The notes: generated by a model from the letters alone, not told the origin. A stretch of 64,000 bases of DNA from Candidatus Dactylopiibacterium carminicum (GCF_014736495.1 NZ_MDUX01000008.1:1-64000); one strand, 5' to 3'. Positions 24,713 to 33,539 are shown, counted from the first letter of the stretch. Program-made: numbers and translations.

Positions 24713-25543
24713 TCATTTCCACAAGGCGTGGAAGTGATGCACCGGGCCATGGCCCTGGCCGGCCGCAAGCTCGCCGGAGCGGGCGATGGCCTGGCGTAGC
24801 CATTGCGTGGCGCGGCGCACGGCCTCTTCCACCGGCGCCGGGCTTGCAGTGGTCTGCGGCAGCAGGGCGGCGATCGCCGAGGAAAGGCTGCAGCCCGTGC
24901 CGTGCGTGTTCCGGGTGGCGATGCGCGGCGCGGGCATCTCGATCATGCGGTCGCCATCGAAGAGCAGGTCCACGATCTCGTTGCCGGGCAGGTGTCCTCC
25001 CTTGAGCAGCACCCAGCGTTCGGACTGGGTGGGCAGCATGTCGCGCAGGCGTTCGGCCGCGCGATACATCTCCTTCACCGTCTCGGGGGCACGCGCTTCG
25101 AGCAGCACGCCGGCTTCGGGCAGATTCGGCGTGATCAGGAAGGTCTGCGGCAGCAGCGCCTCGATGAGCATGGCTACGGCACTGCGGGCGAGCAGGTGGT
25201 CGCCGCTCTTGGCCACCATCACCGGATCGCAGACCACGAAGGGTGCCCGCCAGTGCGCCAGGCGTTCGGCCACCGTGGAGACGATCTCGGCCGAGCCGAG
25301 CATGCCCAGCTTCACGGCATGGATCGGCACGTCGGCGAACAGCGTGTCGATCTGCAGGCGCAGGAAATCGGTGGGAGGCACGTGTACGCCGGTCACGCCC
25401 TGGGTGTTCTGCGCGGTCAGCGCAGCGATCACGCCGCAGCCGTACGTGCCCTGTGCGGTGAAGGATTTGATGTCCGCCAGCACGCCGGCGCCGCCGGAGG
25501 GGTCTACGCCAGCGATGCTGACGACATTGGGAATATTGCTCAT
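24713..25543 (-). CDS. thiD: Hydroxymethylpyrimidine/phosphomethylpyrimidine kinase ThiD
   Basis: A 276-residue ribokinase-fold enzyme of thiamine synthesis that phosphorylates HMP and HMP-P. Signatures are VVSIAGVDPSGGAGVLADIK at the N-terminus, YGCGVIAALTAQNTQGV, PFVVCDPVMVAKSGD, FLITPNLPEA and the anion hole with catalytic Asp region NTHGTGCSLSSAIAALL. The ATG at 25543 overlaps the stop of the DUF2062 gene (ATGA), so the two are coupled. No thiamine riboswitch is visible. Confidence 0.95.
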   Translation of the reverse strand: MSNIPNVVSIAGVDPSGGAGVLADIKSFTAQGTYGCGVIAALTAQNTQGVTGVHVPPTDFLRLQIDTLFADVPIHAVKLGMLGSAEIVSTVAERLAHWRAPFVVCDPVMVAKSGDHLLARSAVAMLIEALLPQTFLITPNLPEAGVLLEARAPETVKEMYRAAERLRDMLPTQSERWVLLKGGHLPGNEIVDLLFDGDRMIEMPAPRIATRNTHGTGCSLSSAIAALLPQTTASPAPVEEAVRRATQWLRQAIARSGELAAGQGHGPVHHFHALWK

Positions 25544-26076
25544 GAGGCTTCCTGTGGAATTTTGGTCCGGGATGTCTTCTGGCGTGCGTGGGCCACGCCC
25601 CAGCCGATCAGATAGCCCAGCGGGGCAGCCAGGAAGGAGATGGCGACCACCCCCAGGAGTACCTCGGTGCTGGCCGTGCCAAGGGTGCTGGCGAGATCGT
25701 TGGAGACGAGCACGGCATCCTCGGCGAGATCCTCGGCCTGTTCGATCAGCGGTTGCGGCAGCCAGGAGAGCATCCAGCCGCCCAGCTTCCAGGCAACCAG
25801 GTAGACCAGCGGCGTGGTCAGCGGATTGGTGATGAAGGTGCTGGAGGCGGCGACCAGCAGGTTGCCGCGCAGGAAAATGGAGAGGAGTACGGCGAAGAAG
25901 ATCTGCCCGACCGGGATCAGGAAGCCGAAGAAGAAGCCGACGGCCATGCCCATGCCGACGGCGTGCGGCGTGGCACGCCACAGGCTGCGATCCAGCAGGT
26001 GCGGCGCGAAGCGGCGCAGCGGGCGGGCGCGGATGATGCGCATCGGGGATAGGCGGAAAGAGGACAGACGAAACAT
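25540..26076 (-). CDS. DUF2062 membrane protein
   Basis: A 178-residue protein with three or four hydrophobic helices: AVGMGMAVGFFFGFLIPVGQ, IFFAVLLSIFLRGNLLVAAS and a C-terminal LLGVVAISFLAAPLGYLIGW. A characteristic STFITNPLTTPLVYLVAWKLG stretch marks the DUF2062 family. Function unknown; such genes often sit beside glycosyl-transfer or metabolic genes. It is translationally coupled to thiD and lies 26 bp after rlhA on the same strand. Confidence 0.88.
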   Translation of the reverse strand: MFRLSSFRLSPMRIIRARPLRRFAPHLLDRSLWRATPHAVGMGMAVGFFFGFLIPVGQIFFAVLLSIFLRGNLLVAASSTFITNPLTTPLVYLVAWKLGGWMLSWLPQPLIEQAEDLAEDAVLVSNDLASTLGTASTEVLLGVVAISFLAAPLGYLIGWGVAHARQKTSRTKIPQEAS

Positions 26077-26102
26077 GGCGGCTTGGGGACGGAGGCGTCC
26101 GC

Positions 26103-28064
26103 TCAGGCGGGGCGCCGGCGATGGAAGGATACCGGCGCCTCGATGGGGCTGCCCGGTGGCGGGCTGCGCAGCACTTGCGGCTTGATCTTGCCGATCACGT
26201 GCATCTCGCAGGGTTTGCAGTCGAAGCGCAGGGTCAGGCGTTCCTTGCCGTTGATCAGGGTCATCGGTTCGGCACGTACCTGGCCTTGCACGCCGGTCAC
26301 CCCCTTGGCCTGTTTCGGACACAGGTTGAAAGCGAAGCGCAGGCAGTGCTTGGTGATCATCAGGCTGGCCTCGCCGGCCTCCTCGTGCGCCTCGTAGGCC
26401 GAGGCCATGAGGCTTACGCCATGGCGCGCGTAGAAGCGGCGCGCGGCTTCGTTGTAGACATTGGCGAGGTAACTCAACGATTCCTCCGGATAGACTGCCG
26501 GCGGCGTGGCGGGTTCAAATCGTGGCGGCCTGCCCAGTGCCGCCGCGCGGGCCACTTCCAGCGCCTCGATGGCATCCCGGCGCAGCGCGTTGAGCTGTGA
26601 GGCCGGCAGGAACCAGGGCTGCTGCCAGTCGATGCCGATCGTGCGTGCGGTGAAGATCGTGGCGCCCAGCTTGGAGAGATGCTCGTGCAGGCTGGCCGCG
26701 CTTTTCTCCGGATGCTGTGCGGGCTGTTTGTCGCAGGTGAGTCGGGCCGTGGCTTCGGCGCCGGATTCATCCATCACGCGCAGCGCGAAGCCATCGGTGG
26801 TTTCGCCGAAGTGCAGGTCCAGCGCGATGCGGCGTTCGGCGGAAGGCTTCTGCAAGACCTGCTCGCAGGCATGGTCGCGATTGCGCGAGATCACGCAGCC
26901 GGGCGCGAGACCGGGCAGTTCGGCGATCTTCTGATGAGGCATGACGCGCCACAGGCCTTGGCCCATGTCCTGCACCCGGTCGGCCTGCGCGCCCTGCAGG
27001 CGGCGCTTGAAAAGCCAGGAGAGACCATCGCCGTTGGCGAGCGCTTCGCCCGATTCCAGTTCGAACCAGTCCACGCCCAGTCGCGTCACCACCCCCAGGC
27101 GCTGGCCCTCGTGGCTGGGCGCATCGAAGGCGCCGATGTCCGCCTTGCGGCCCTGCACGAAATAGTCCGTGCTGCTGCGGTTGAAGGTCTTGTCGGGATC
27201 AGGGCGGAAGGCAAACGTGCTGCTGCCGTGCGAGGACTTCGCCAGTTCCGGGCGCTCCGTCAGGATCTCGTCGAGCAATTGGCGGTAATGGGCGGTGATG
27301 TTCTTCACGTAACCCATGTCCTTGTAGCGGCCTTCGATCTTGAAGCTCTGCACGCCGGCATCGACCAGCGCGCGCAGGTTGGCGCTCTGGTTGTTATCCT
27401 TCATCGACAGCAGGTGCTTGTCGTAAGCCACCACGCGGCCCTGCGCGTCGGCCAGTGTGTAGGGCAGGCGGCAGGCCTGCGAGCAGTCACCGCGATTGGC
27501 ACTGCGCCCGGTGTGTGCGTGGCTGATGTAGCACTGCCCCGAGAAGGCCACGCACAGTGCACCATGGATGAAGAACTCCAGCGGCACGGCCGGATTCACG
27601 GCGGCGCGGATCGCGGTGATGTCGTCCAGCGTCAGCTCGCGCGCCAGCACCAGTTGCGAGAAACCGGCTGCGCCGAGGAAGCGGGTTTTCTTCACGCTGC
27701 GGATGTCGCACTGCGTGGACGCATGCAGCGCGATGGGTGGCAGGTCAATCTCCAGCAAGCCCATGTCCTGCACGATCAGCGCATCGACGCCGGCGTCGTA
27801 CAGCTCGTGCACCAGCCGGCGCGCGGGCGCGAGTTCCGTATCGTGCAGGATGGTGTTCAAAGTTACAAAAATGCGCGCACCGAAACGGTGGGCGAAGCCC
27901 ACCAGGTCCGCGATTTCGCTGACCGGATTGTCGGCCGCGGCGCGGGCGCCAAAAGAGGGGCCGCCGATGTAGACAGCATCGGCGCCATGAAGGATGGCTT
28001 CACGTCCGATGGCCGTCGTCTTGGCGGGCGCAAGGAGTTCGAGATGGTGGCGCGGCAGGCTCAT
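26103..28064 (-). CDS. rlhA: U32 family rRNA hydroxylation protein (RlhA/YdcP-like)
   Basis: A 653-residue peptidase-U32-fold protein. The N-terminal TIM-barrel-like domain has LELLAPAKTTAIGREAILHG and ADAVYIGGPSFGAR, and the U32 signature appears as EFFIHGALCVAFSGQCYISH, with GRSANRGDCSQACRLPY supplying the clustered cysteines. A long C-terminal extension with KHCLRFAFNLCPKQ and FDCKPCEMHV matches the RlhA group, which with prephenate-derived chemistry hydroxylates 23S rRNA C2501 in E. coli. The ATG at 28064 starts SLPRHHLELLAPAK. It is divergent from nifV. Confidence 0.88.
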   Translation of the reverse strand: MSLPRHHLELLAPAKTTAIGREAILHGADAVYIGGPSFGARAAADNPVSEIADLVGFAHRFGARIFVTLNTILHDTELAPARRLVHELYDAGVDALIVQDMGLLEIDLPPIALHASTQCDIRSVKKTRFLGAAGFSQLVLARELTLDDITAIRAAVNPAVPLEFFIHGALCVAFSGQCYISHAHTGRSANRGDCSQACRLPYTLADAQGRVVAYDKHLLSMKDNNQSANLRALVDAGVQSFKIEGRYKDMGYVKNITAHYRQLLDEILTERPELAKSSHGSSTFAFRPDPDKTFNRSSTDYFVQGRKADIGAFDAPSHEGQRLGVVTRLGVDWFELESGEALANGDGLSWLFKRRLQGAQADRVQDMGQGLWRVMPHQKIAELPGLAPGCVISRNRDHACEQVLQKPSAERRIALDLHFGETTDGFALRVMDESGAEATARLTCDKQPAQHPEKSAASLHEHLSKLGATIFTARTIGIDWQQPWFLPASQLNALRRDAIEALEVARAAALGRPPRFEPATPPAVYPEESLSYLANVYNEAARRFYARHGVSLMASAYEAHEEAGEASLMITKHCLRFAFNLCPKQAKGVTGVQGQVRAEPMTLINGKERLTLRFDCKPCEMHVIGKIKPQVLRSPPPGSPIEAPVSFHRRRPA

Positions 28065-28251
28065 GTGTATGGGCGGGGCTGGGGGGCGCTGCGGAGTGTA
28101 CAGCGAAGCCCCCGGATCATTGTGGATCAGGCTGTGTCGACACCGCTTTGGCTGTGGCTTTGCGGGGTTTCCCTCAAGTCTGTGTGTGCTCTGCGCCAAG
28201 GAACAGCCGCCGGGGCGACGACCGGAGACGAATTTACGGGCCTTCGCGCGG

Positions 28252-28268
28252 CTGGCACCCAAATTGCT
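28252..28268 (+). promoter_or_regulatory. Sigma54 (-24/-12) promoter of the nifV operon
   Basis: CTGGCACCCAAATTGCT matches the RpoN consensus TGGCAC-N5-TTGC exactly, with GG at 28254-28255 and GC at 28266-28267 separated by 10 bp. It ends 33 bp before the nifV ATG. NifA-activated nif operons use this promoter class. A NifA upstream site (TGT-N10-ACA) was looked for in 28065-28250 and no perfect copy was found. Confidence 0.88.
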
Positions 28269-28301
28269 GAGTGAAGGGTGAAACCTAGCGGGAGTCCTTT
28301 C

Positions 28302-29441
28302 ATGGCCCGGGCGATCACGATCAATGACACCACCTTGCGCGACGGCGAACAGACCGCGGGCGTGGCCTTCAATCTGGAAGAGAAGCTTGCCATCGCACGT
28401 GGCCTGGACGCCATCGGCGTGCGCGAGCTGGAGATCGGCATCCCCGTCATGGGCGAGGCCGAGCGCGACGGCATCCGCGCCGTGGCTTCCCTGGGCCTGC
28501 GTGCGCGGCTGATGGTCTGGGCACGCCTGAGCCAGCATGACGTGGCCGCCTGTGCCGGCCTGGGTGCGCATCTGGTGGACATCTCGGCGCCGGCCTCCGA
28601 TCAGCACATCGCCGGCAAGCTGCAGCGCAGCCACGTGTGGCTGCTGGCGCAGGTGCACACTCAGGTGCAGCGTGCGCGCGATCTCGGCCTGGAAGTCTGC
28701 GTGGGGCTGGAGGACGCCTCCCGCGCGCGCCCCGAATTCCTCGCGCAGGTGGCGGAAGTCGCCCAGCGCGCCGGTGCGCGCCGGCTGCGCTTCGCCGACA
28801 CCCTGGGCATTCTCGACCCCTTTGCCACGAAGCGTGCCATCCGCGCGCTACGCCGTGCCACCGATCTGGAGATCGAGATGCACGCGCACGACGATCTCGG
28901 CATGGCCACCGCCAACTCCCTGGCGGCCGTGCGGGCGGGGGCGACGCATGTGAATACGACGGTCAATGGCCTGGGGGAGCGTGCCGGCAACGCAGCGCTG
29001 GAAGAGGTGGTGCTGGGGTTGCAGCAATGCTACGGGCTGAAGACTGGCGTGGCACTGGAGCAACTGGGGCCGGTGGCCGAGCTGGTGGCGCAAGCTTCGG
29101 GTCGGCCGATTCCGGTACAGAAAAGCGTGATCGGCGCCAACGTGTTCACTCACGAGGCGGGCATCCATGTCGATGGCCTGCTCAAGGATCCCGTCAACTA
29201 CCAGGGCTTCGACCCCGCCATCGTCGGCCGCAGCCACCGTGTGGTGCTGGGCAAGCACTCGGGCACGCGTGCAGTGAAATCCGTGTTCGCCGCGCTGGGG
29301 CGCCAGATCGGCGACGAGGAAGCCGGCCATCTGCTGGGCATGGTGCGGCACTTCGTGGCGCGCGAGAAGCGCAGCCCGGACGAATCCGAACTGATGCTGC
29401 TGGCTTCCGGCCTGCGGCAGGCCTGCCAGTCGCCCTACTGA
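28302..29441 (+). CDS. nifV: Homocitrate synthase NifV
   Basis: A 379-residue enzyme that condenses acetyl-CoA and 2-oxoglutarate to homocitrate, the organic ligand of the nitrogenase iron-molybdenum cofactor. The DRE-TIM metallolyase features are ITINDTTLRDGEQTAGVAF (metal-binding Asp and catalytic Arg), IEMHAHDDLGMATANSLAA (HxH metal ligands) and VNTTVNGLGERAGNAALEE. The length and the lack of a LeuA regulatory domain favour NifV over isopropylmalate synthase. The nif neighbours and sigma54 promoter support this. The ATG at 28302 has GGGAG upstream. Confidence 0.95.
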   Translation: MARAITINDTTLRDGEQTAGVAFNLEEKLAIARGLDAIGVRELEIGIPVMGEAERDGIRAVASLGLRARLMVWARLSQHDVAACAGLGAHLVDISAPASDQHIAGKLQRSHVWLLAQVHTQVQRARDLGLEVCVGLEDASRARPEFLAQVAEVAQRAGARRLRFADTLGILDPFATKRAIRALRRATDLEIEMHAHDDLGMATANSLAAVRAGATHVNTTVNGLGERAGNAALEEVVLGLQQCYGLKTGVALEQLGPVAELVAQASGRPIPVQKSVIGANVFTHEAGIHVDGLLKDPVNYQGFDPAIVGRSHRVVLGKHSGTRAVKSVFAALGRQIGDEEAGHLLGMVRHFVAREKRSPDESELMLLASGLRQACQSPY

Positions 29442-29461
29442 AACGAGAAAGCGAGCGGAAA

Positions 29462-29791
29462 ATGAGCCACGAGACCCCGGACAGCGATTTCATCGACGAC
29501 ATGGCCGATCTGGTCAGCGCCGAGGATTTTCTCGACTACTTCGGCGTCGAGTACGACGCCCGCGTGGTGCAGGTCAACCGTCTGCACATCCTGCAGCGCT
29601 TCCACAATTATCTGCAGGGCGCCGGCGGCGAGCCGGACCGCGAAACCTGGCGCGCGCTGCTGGTCCGCGCCTACGAGGACTTCGTGCATTCCGATGCGCA
29701 GACCGAAGCCGTGTTCCGCGTCTTCCAGCGTGCGCAGGGCATCGCCAAGGTTTCCATCTCATCCATCGGCAGGAAACCCTCATCATGCTGA
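29462..29791 (+). CDS. nifW: Nitrogenase-stabilizing/protective protein NifW
   Basis: A 109-residue NifW: DLVSAEDFLDYFGVEYDARV, VNRLHILQRFHNYL, YEDFVHSDAQTEAVFRVFQ. It associates with the MoFe protein and helps its maturation or oxygen protection. It starts 20 bp after nifV, with GAAAGCGAGC upstream, and overlaps nifZ by 7 bp. The length is normal. Confidence 0.95.
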   Translation: MSHETPDSDFIDDMADLVSAEDFLDYFGVEYDARVVQVNRLHILQRFHNYLQGAGGEPDRETWRALLVRAYEDFVHSDAQTEAVFRVFQRAQGIAKVSISSIGRKPSSC

Positions 29792-30267
29792 GAACCAAAT
29801 GGCAGATCGGCGACAGCCTGCGCGTGACGCGCAACGTGCGCGATGACGGCACCTTCCCCGGCGCGTTCCGGGGCGATCTGCTGGTGCGGCGCGGGCGTGT
29901 GGGCCACGTGGTCGACATCGGCACCTTCCTGTTCGACCAGATCATCTATTCGCTGCACTTCATCGAGGAAGACCGCGTGGTGGCCTGCCGCGAGGAAGAG
30001 CTGATCGGGCTGGACGAGCCCTGGGCCGAATCCCGTTTCGAGACCCGTGAGCGCGTGCTCAGCGCGCGTGCCCTCTCCATCGATGGCGAGGTGCGCGTTC
30101 CAGTGGGCGCCACGGGCGAAATCCTCAAGGTGCTGCGCGACGTGCCCGGCGGCGTTGCCTATCACGTGCATTTCGAATGCCTGCCGGGGCGCCCGTTGAT
30201 CGTGCGGGAGACCGCACTGGATGAAGTTGCTGAAAAAGAAGCCCGGATCGAGAACACCCATGCCTGA
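29785..30267 (+). CDS. nifZ: Nitrogen fixation protein NifZ
   Basis: A 160-residue NifZ, which assists P-cluster maturation in the MoFe protein. The core matches NifZ: GDSLRVTRNVRDDGTFPG, RRGRVGHVVDIGTFLFDQII, YSLHFIEEDRVVACREEELI. A second region (VPVGATGEILKVL, YHVHFECLPGRPLIV) looks like a repeat of the same SH3-like fold, as in longer NifZ forms. Starts overlap with nifW and nifM, so translation of nifW-nifZ-nifM is coupled. Confidence 0.93.
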   Translation: MLRTKWQIGDSLRVTRNVRDDGTFPGAFRGDLLVRRGRVGHVVDIGTFLFDQIIYSLHFIEEDRVVACREEELIGLDEPWAESRFETRERVLSARALSIDGEVRVPVGATGEILKVLRDVPGGVAYHVHFECLPGRPLIVRETALDEVAEKEARIENTHA

Positions 30268-31119
30268 AGTCGCCCGCCCGCTCGCAGTCGAGCCATCTCC
30301 CTACCATCTCATCAAGCACGCCCAGGCCTTGTTCGGAGCGGCTCCCGCAGCACTGAGCGCCGAGCAGCGCCAGCAGGTGCAGGCGCAGGCGTGCCGTGCC
30401 GGCGAGATCGAGCGGCGCATCCTCGCCAGCCCCCCGGCCGCCCAGGTCGTGGTGGCACGGGAAACGGTGGATGCCGCGGTCGCGGAGATCGCCGCGCGTT
30501 TTCCCGGAGAAGACGAATTTCATCACGACCTCGAAGCCAACGGGCTGACCCTGGGGACGCCCTGCGCGAGGAACTCGCGCGCGAGCAGCGCGTGGAAGCC
30601 GTGCTGGATGCCGTCGGTTCGCGCGTACCCGCCGTCAGCGCGCGCGATGTCGAAATCTTCTACCTGCTGCACCGCGAGCGTTTCCAGAGCCCCGAGCTGC
30701 GTACCCTGCGCCACATCCTCATCACCATCAACGAGGATCTCTCCAGCAACACCCGCGAGGCCGCATTCCGGCGCATCACCCAGATCCATGCCCTGTTGCA
30801 GCGCCATCCCGAGCGTTTTGCCGAACAGGCCCTGCAACATTCGGAATGTCCCACCTCCATGCAGGGCGGCCTGCTGGGCCAGCTGCCGGCCGGCAAGCTC
30901 TTCCCCTCGCTGGACGTCGTGGCGGCCACCCTGCGCTCGGGCGAACTCTCCGGTCCGGTGGAGTCCCCGATGGGCTTCCACCTGCTGCGCTGCGAAAACC
31001 GCCGCCCGGCCAGCATGCTGCCACTGGCCTCCGTGCGTACGCGCATTGCCGAGCAGATCCTGGCCGTGCGCAGCGAAAACGCCCGCCGTCGCTGGATACG
31101 CAGCCTGCTGGCTCAGTAA
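30260..31119 (+). pseudogene. nifM: Peptidyl-prolyl isomerase NifM, frameshifted
   Basis: NifM is a PpiC-type isomerase needed to fold NifH in Azotobacter. The first part reads PSPYHLIKHAQALFGAAPAA ... FPGEDEFHHDLEANGLTLG. After about 30555 the frame is lost (it continues out of frame as TPCARNS), while the correct continuation, DALREELAREQRVEAVLDAV ... RTLRHILITINEDLSSNT ... SECPTSMQGGLLGQLPAG ... GPVESPMGFHLLRCE, is in another frame. One missing base near 30555 explains this. Both halves are conserved, so the change is recent or a sequencing error. The start may be ATG 30260 or ATG 30221. Confidence 0.85.
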
Positions 31120-31143
31120 GGTTCGCCGCTGTTGGCTGCGTTT

Positions 31144-31614
31144 TCAACGCACCCTGCGTATCTTCCAGTGACCGTCTTCGATGATCAGATCCACCTGCAA
31201 GCGGTGCAGGGTTGCGGCGGAATTTCCCAGCGTTACCCGGAGTGTTGCCGTCTGTCCCTGCATGCGCACGGAGGACGTTGCGATATTTCCTAGCCATTCA
31301 TCCAGGTAGTCCTGTGCGCGGATGAAATAGTCGCTGTCCAGACCATCGGGGTCGTGCATGCGACGATGGATCTCGGCCACCAGCGCCCGCGTGACAAAGG
31401 CTTCGAGCATCCGCGGCTCATCCTGGATTGGATCGCGGTTTTGCGTCAGTGCTTGCAGATACCAGTCATAGAAACGGATGGTGACGGCCTCCGGCACCTT
31501 GCCGGGCGCGCCGTCTGCTGCCTGACTGTTTGTGCAGACGAACAGGCCGGCCATGCACAGCAGCGCGATGGGGAGGAAGCGGGCTGGAGAAAAAAGGAAT
31601 GGTCGGGTGGACAT
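31144..31614 (-). CDS. Secreted DUF3828-like protein, candidate immunity partner
   Basis: A 156-residue protein with a Sec signal (FLPIALLCMAGLFVCTNSQA) and a DUF3828/NTF2-like mature part: VTIRFYDWYLQALTQNRDPI, MLEAFVTRALVAEIHRRM, YFIRAQDYLDEW, VDLIIEDGHWKIRRV. Proteins of this type are often encoded beside peptidoglycan amidases and act as periplasmic antidotes. Here the upstream neighbour, 7 bp away on the same strand, is a CHAP/NlpC-like hydrolase. The immunity role is inferred from this pairing and the periplasmic location. Confidence 0.7.
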   Translation of the reverse strand: MSTRPFLFSPARFLPIALLCMAGLFVCTNSQAADGAPGKVPEAVTIRFYDWYLQALTQNRDPIQDEPRMLEAFVTRALVAEIHRRMHDPDGLDSDYFIRAQDYLDEWLGNIATSSVRMQGQTATLRVTLGNSAATLHRLQVDLIIEDGHWKIRRVR

Positions 31615-31621
31615 GGCGTGA

Positions 31622-31987
31622 TCAGGCCGGATAGCGATAGCAATGTACTTCCGGCTGCAGGCGCCGATAGGATGCCCCAGGGTAGTAGCCGTGCTGTTGC
31701 CGGAAATCGGAAACCCAGGCGAGGCCATTGAACATGGCCATATGACCATGAGGATGTCCCGGAATGGGCTGAATGATGACTACATCCCCGGCTTTTGGCA
31801 GGATGACGTGTTGCTGTATGAAGCCGGCGGCAACAAGGCTTAGTCCGTAGTCCTTGGCAGACAGACGTCGTTGCAGCCTAAGCCCGCCGGCTTCGATGGC
31901 TTTCCGGACAAATTCCGCACATCTTCCCAGGCTGTGGGGGCTGGCATTCGAGTCAAGATGGCTGATGGCTTTTTCCTTGTCCCACAT
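31622..31987 (-). CDS. CHAP/NlpC-like peptidoglycan amidase, candidate antibacterial effector
   Basis: A 121-residue single-domain protein without a signal peptide. The N-terminal HSLGRCAEFVRKAIEAGGL contains the likely catalytic Cys of a papain-like NlpC/P60/CHAP fold (usual GRCA..VR.A). AKDYGLSLVAAGF follows, then AGDVVIIQP and GHPHGHMAMFNGLAWVSDFR with the likely catalytic His. Proteins of this size and layout are known as amidase (Tae-type) effectors of type VI secretion. It precedes a secreted DUF3828-like gene by 7 bp. No type VI genes are in the window, so delivery is unknown. The start at 31987 was chosen; a TTG at 32014 would add nine residues. Confidence 0.72.
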   Translation of the reverse strand: MWDKEKAISHLDSNASPHSLGRCAEFVRKAIEAGGLRLQRRLSAKDYGLSLVAAGFIQQHVILPKAGDVVIIQPIPGHPHGHMAMFNGLAWVSDFRQQHGYYPGASYRRLQPEVHCYRYPA

Positions 31988-32120
31988 GGATTCTTCCCGA
32001 AGTTGTTTTGCCAAGCCTGTTTTTTCTCTTCACTTATGGCAAGTTGTGTATGACAAGGGGTTTGCGCGGAGGGCTGGCTGGCAGCATTCCTGTCGTAAGT
32101 CCCTTGTGCCGACGAGACAA

Positions 32121-33374
32121 TCAGCGGTGCTCTGACTGGATGCCGAACAATGCCTCGCAGACCTTGCCGGCCTTGGCTACGGCGGCTTCCGGCACAAAGA
32201 TGAAGAATCGCCACAGGCCGGCGTAGCGATCCTGCAGTGCCTGGATTTCGCCGTGCGCTTCGTCGTCCGGGTGGTTCAGGTGCATGAGTCCGCGGCTGTT
32301 CTCGATGGGCACGGCGGCTTCCTTCATCACCGTGAGGGCCGGGCAGTAGAGCACCACGTCCTCGAACGGCAATCCGAGTGCATGGGCGATCTCGCGTTCG
32401 GCGGCGGCGCGGTTGCTGCGCGAGGCGTGATGGCGCGCGACCCATTCCGTCCGCAGCGTTGCGGGAACGCTGCGCGAGGAAACGACGTAGGCGCGCTTGA
32501 GCAGCGCGCGCCGTTGCACGCGTTGCGCCAGTGCTTCGGCCTGCGGCAGGCCGCAGGTCTGCAGGCGTTCCAGCAGCGTCCAGTCGTTGAGCGAGAGAAA
32601 GTCTTCCTCGCGCAGCAGGCCGTGATCCAGCGCGAGTTCCACCGCCTTGGAGATCATCGCGCCAGCAACGACCTTGGTGTGGTGGTAATAGACGCGTTCG
32701 GTGAGGAAATAGCGCAGGCGCAGCACGCGGATGATTTCCGAGCGCGCGTCCGGCCGATCCATGCCGTGCTTGACCAGGCGTATGACGAGGCGATCGTCGT
32801 GCACCGCGAAGGCGCGGAAGATGCGATCGTCGTAATCGTGCGAGAGGCCGGCAAAGAAGCTGTCGCGGCGCAGATAGTCGAGCAGGTCGGCATCGATGGC
32901 GCCGGAGACGATGTCCCGCATCCAGTGTGGAGACGTCAGCGGCGCGGCATCGAGCAGGCCTGCGACGGTTTCTTTCAGCCCCTGCGCTGCCAGCGCGTGG
33001 CCGAGTTCGCCCGCGAGGATGCGGGACAGGCGTGAGCCCTTGTCGTGGCGAGGAAACAGGCGCCGCTCGTCCTCCAGCGTGTGGCCGAAGGGAATGTGTG
33101 TCACGTCGTGCAGCAGCGCTGCCGCGCCGATGGCGGCTTCTTCCTCCGCCGAGATCGGCTGACCCGCGCGACGCAAGCCTTCGACGATGCGGTGTGCCAC
33201 GGCGCACACGCCGATCGAATGATCGAAACGCGTGTGCAGCGCGCCGGGATATACCAGATAGGCCGTGCCGAGCTGTTTGATGCCGCGCAGGCGCTGCATC
33301 ACGGGCAGGTCGAGCAGGGTGGTTTCCAGCGGGCTCAGTTCGATGTCGCCGTGGATGGGGTCGCGCAGGAGCAT
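32121..33374 (-). CDS. HD-domain (dGTPase/SAMHD1-like) phosphohydrolase
   Basis: A 417-residue HD-superfamily protein: LLRDPIHGDIELSPLETTLL, the first metal His in ALHTRFDHSIGVCAVAHRIV, the HD pair in AALLHDVTHIPFGHTLED and the distal Asp in VSGAIDADLLDYLRRDSFF. This arrangement matches the YdhJ/SAMHD1-like group that hydrolyses deoxynucleoside triphosphates or related phosphates; the exact substrate is unknown. The ATG at 33374 has AGGTG upstream; a GTG at 33386 is also open. Confidence 0.88.
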   Translation of the reverse strand: MLLRDPIHGDIELSPLETTLLDLPVMQRLRGIKQLGTAYLVYPGALHTRFDHSIGVCAVAHRIVEGLRRAGQPISAEEEAAIGAAALLHDVTHIPFGHTLEDERRLFPRHDKGSRLSRILAGELGHALAAQGLKETVAGLLDAAPLTSPHWMRDIVSGAIDADLLDYLRRDSFFAGLSHDYDDRIFRAFAVHDDRLVIRLVKHGMDRPDARSEIIRVLRLRYFLTERVYYHHTKVVAGAMISKAVELALDHGLLREEDFLSLNDWTLLERLQTCGLPQAEALAQRVQRRALLKRAYVVSSRSVPATLRTEWVARHHASRSNRAAAEREIAHALGLPFEDVVLYCPALTVMKEAAVPIENSRGLMHLNHPDDEAHGEIQALQDRYAGLWRFFIFVPEAAVAKAGKVCEALFGIQSEHR

Positions 33375-33428
33375 GGTGTGCGTCACCTTTTTATTCAGAG
33401 GCTGATTGTCGGGGTTTTCATAGGGGCG

Positions 33429-33532
33429 CCCTCTCCCCCGGCCCCTCTCCCCTGAAGGGAGAGGGGAGCCAGAAGCCGAGAGAGGGTCTGAAAGCCCCTC
33501 CCCCGTTCGGGGGGAGGGGTTGGGGAGAGGGC
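33429..33532. repeat. CTCTCCC-family palindromic repeats upstream of the HD gene
   Basis: Two hairpins in a row: CCCCTCTCCC/GGGAGAGGGG around TGAA, and CCCCTCCCCC/GGGGGAGGGG around GTTC, with outer CCCTCTCCCC and GGGGAGAGGG ends. This family recurs at 33950, 38683-39030 and inside ureC. Confidence 0.85.
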
Positions 33533-33539
33533 ATCTCTG

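Noticed and set aside
25544-25600. TPP riboswitch controlling thiD
   Set aside because: thiD overlaps the upstream gene, leaving no leader; no thi-box was seen.
28065-28250. NifA upstream activator site TGT-N10-ACA
   Set aside because: Only near-matches (for example TCT-N10-ACA) were found by eye; none is good enough to report.
28302-29441. Isopropylmalate synthase (LeuA) instead of NifV
   Set aside because: The protein lacks the C-terminal LeuA regulatory domain and sits behind a sigma54 promoter with nifWZM.
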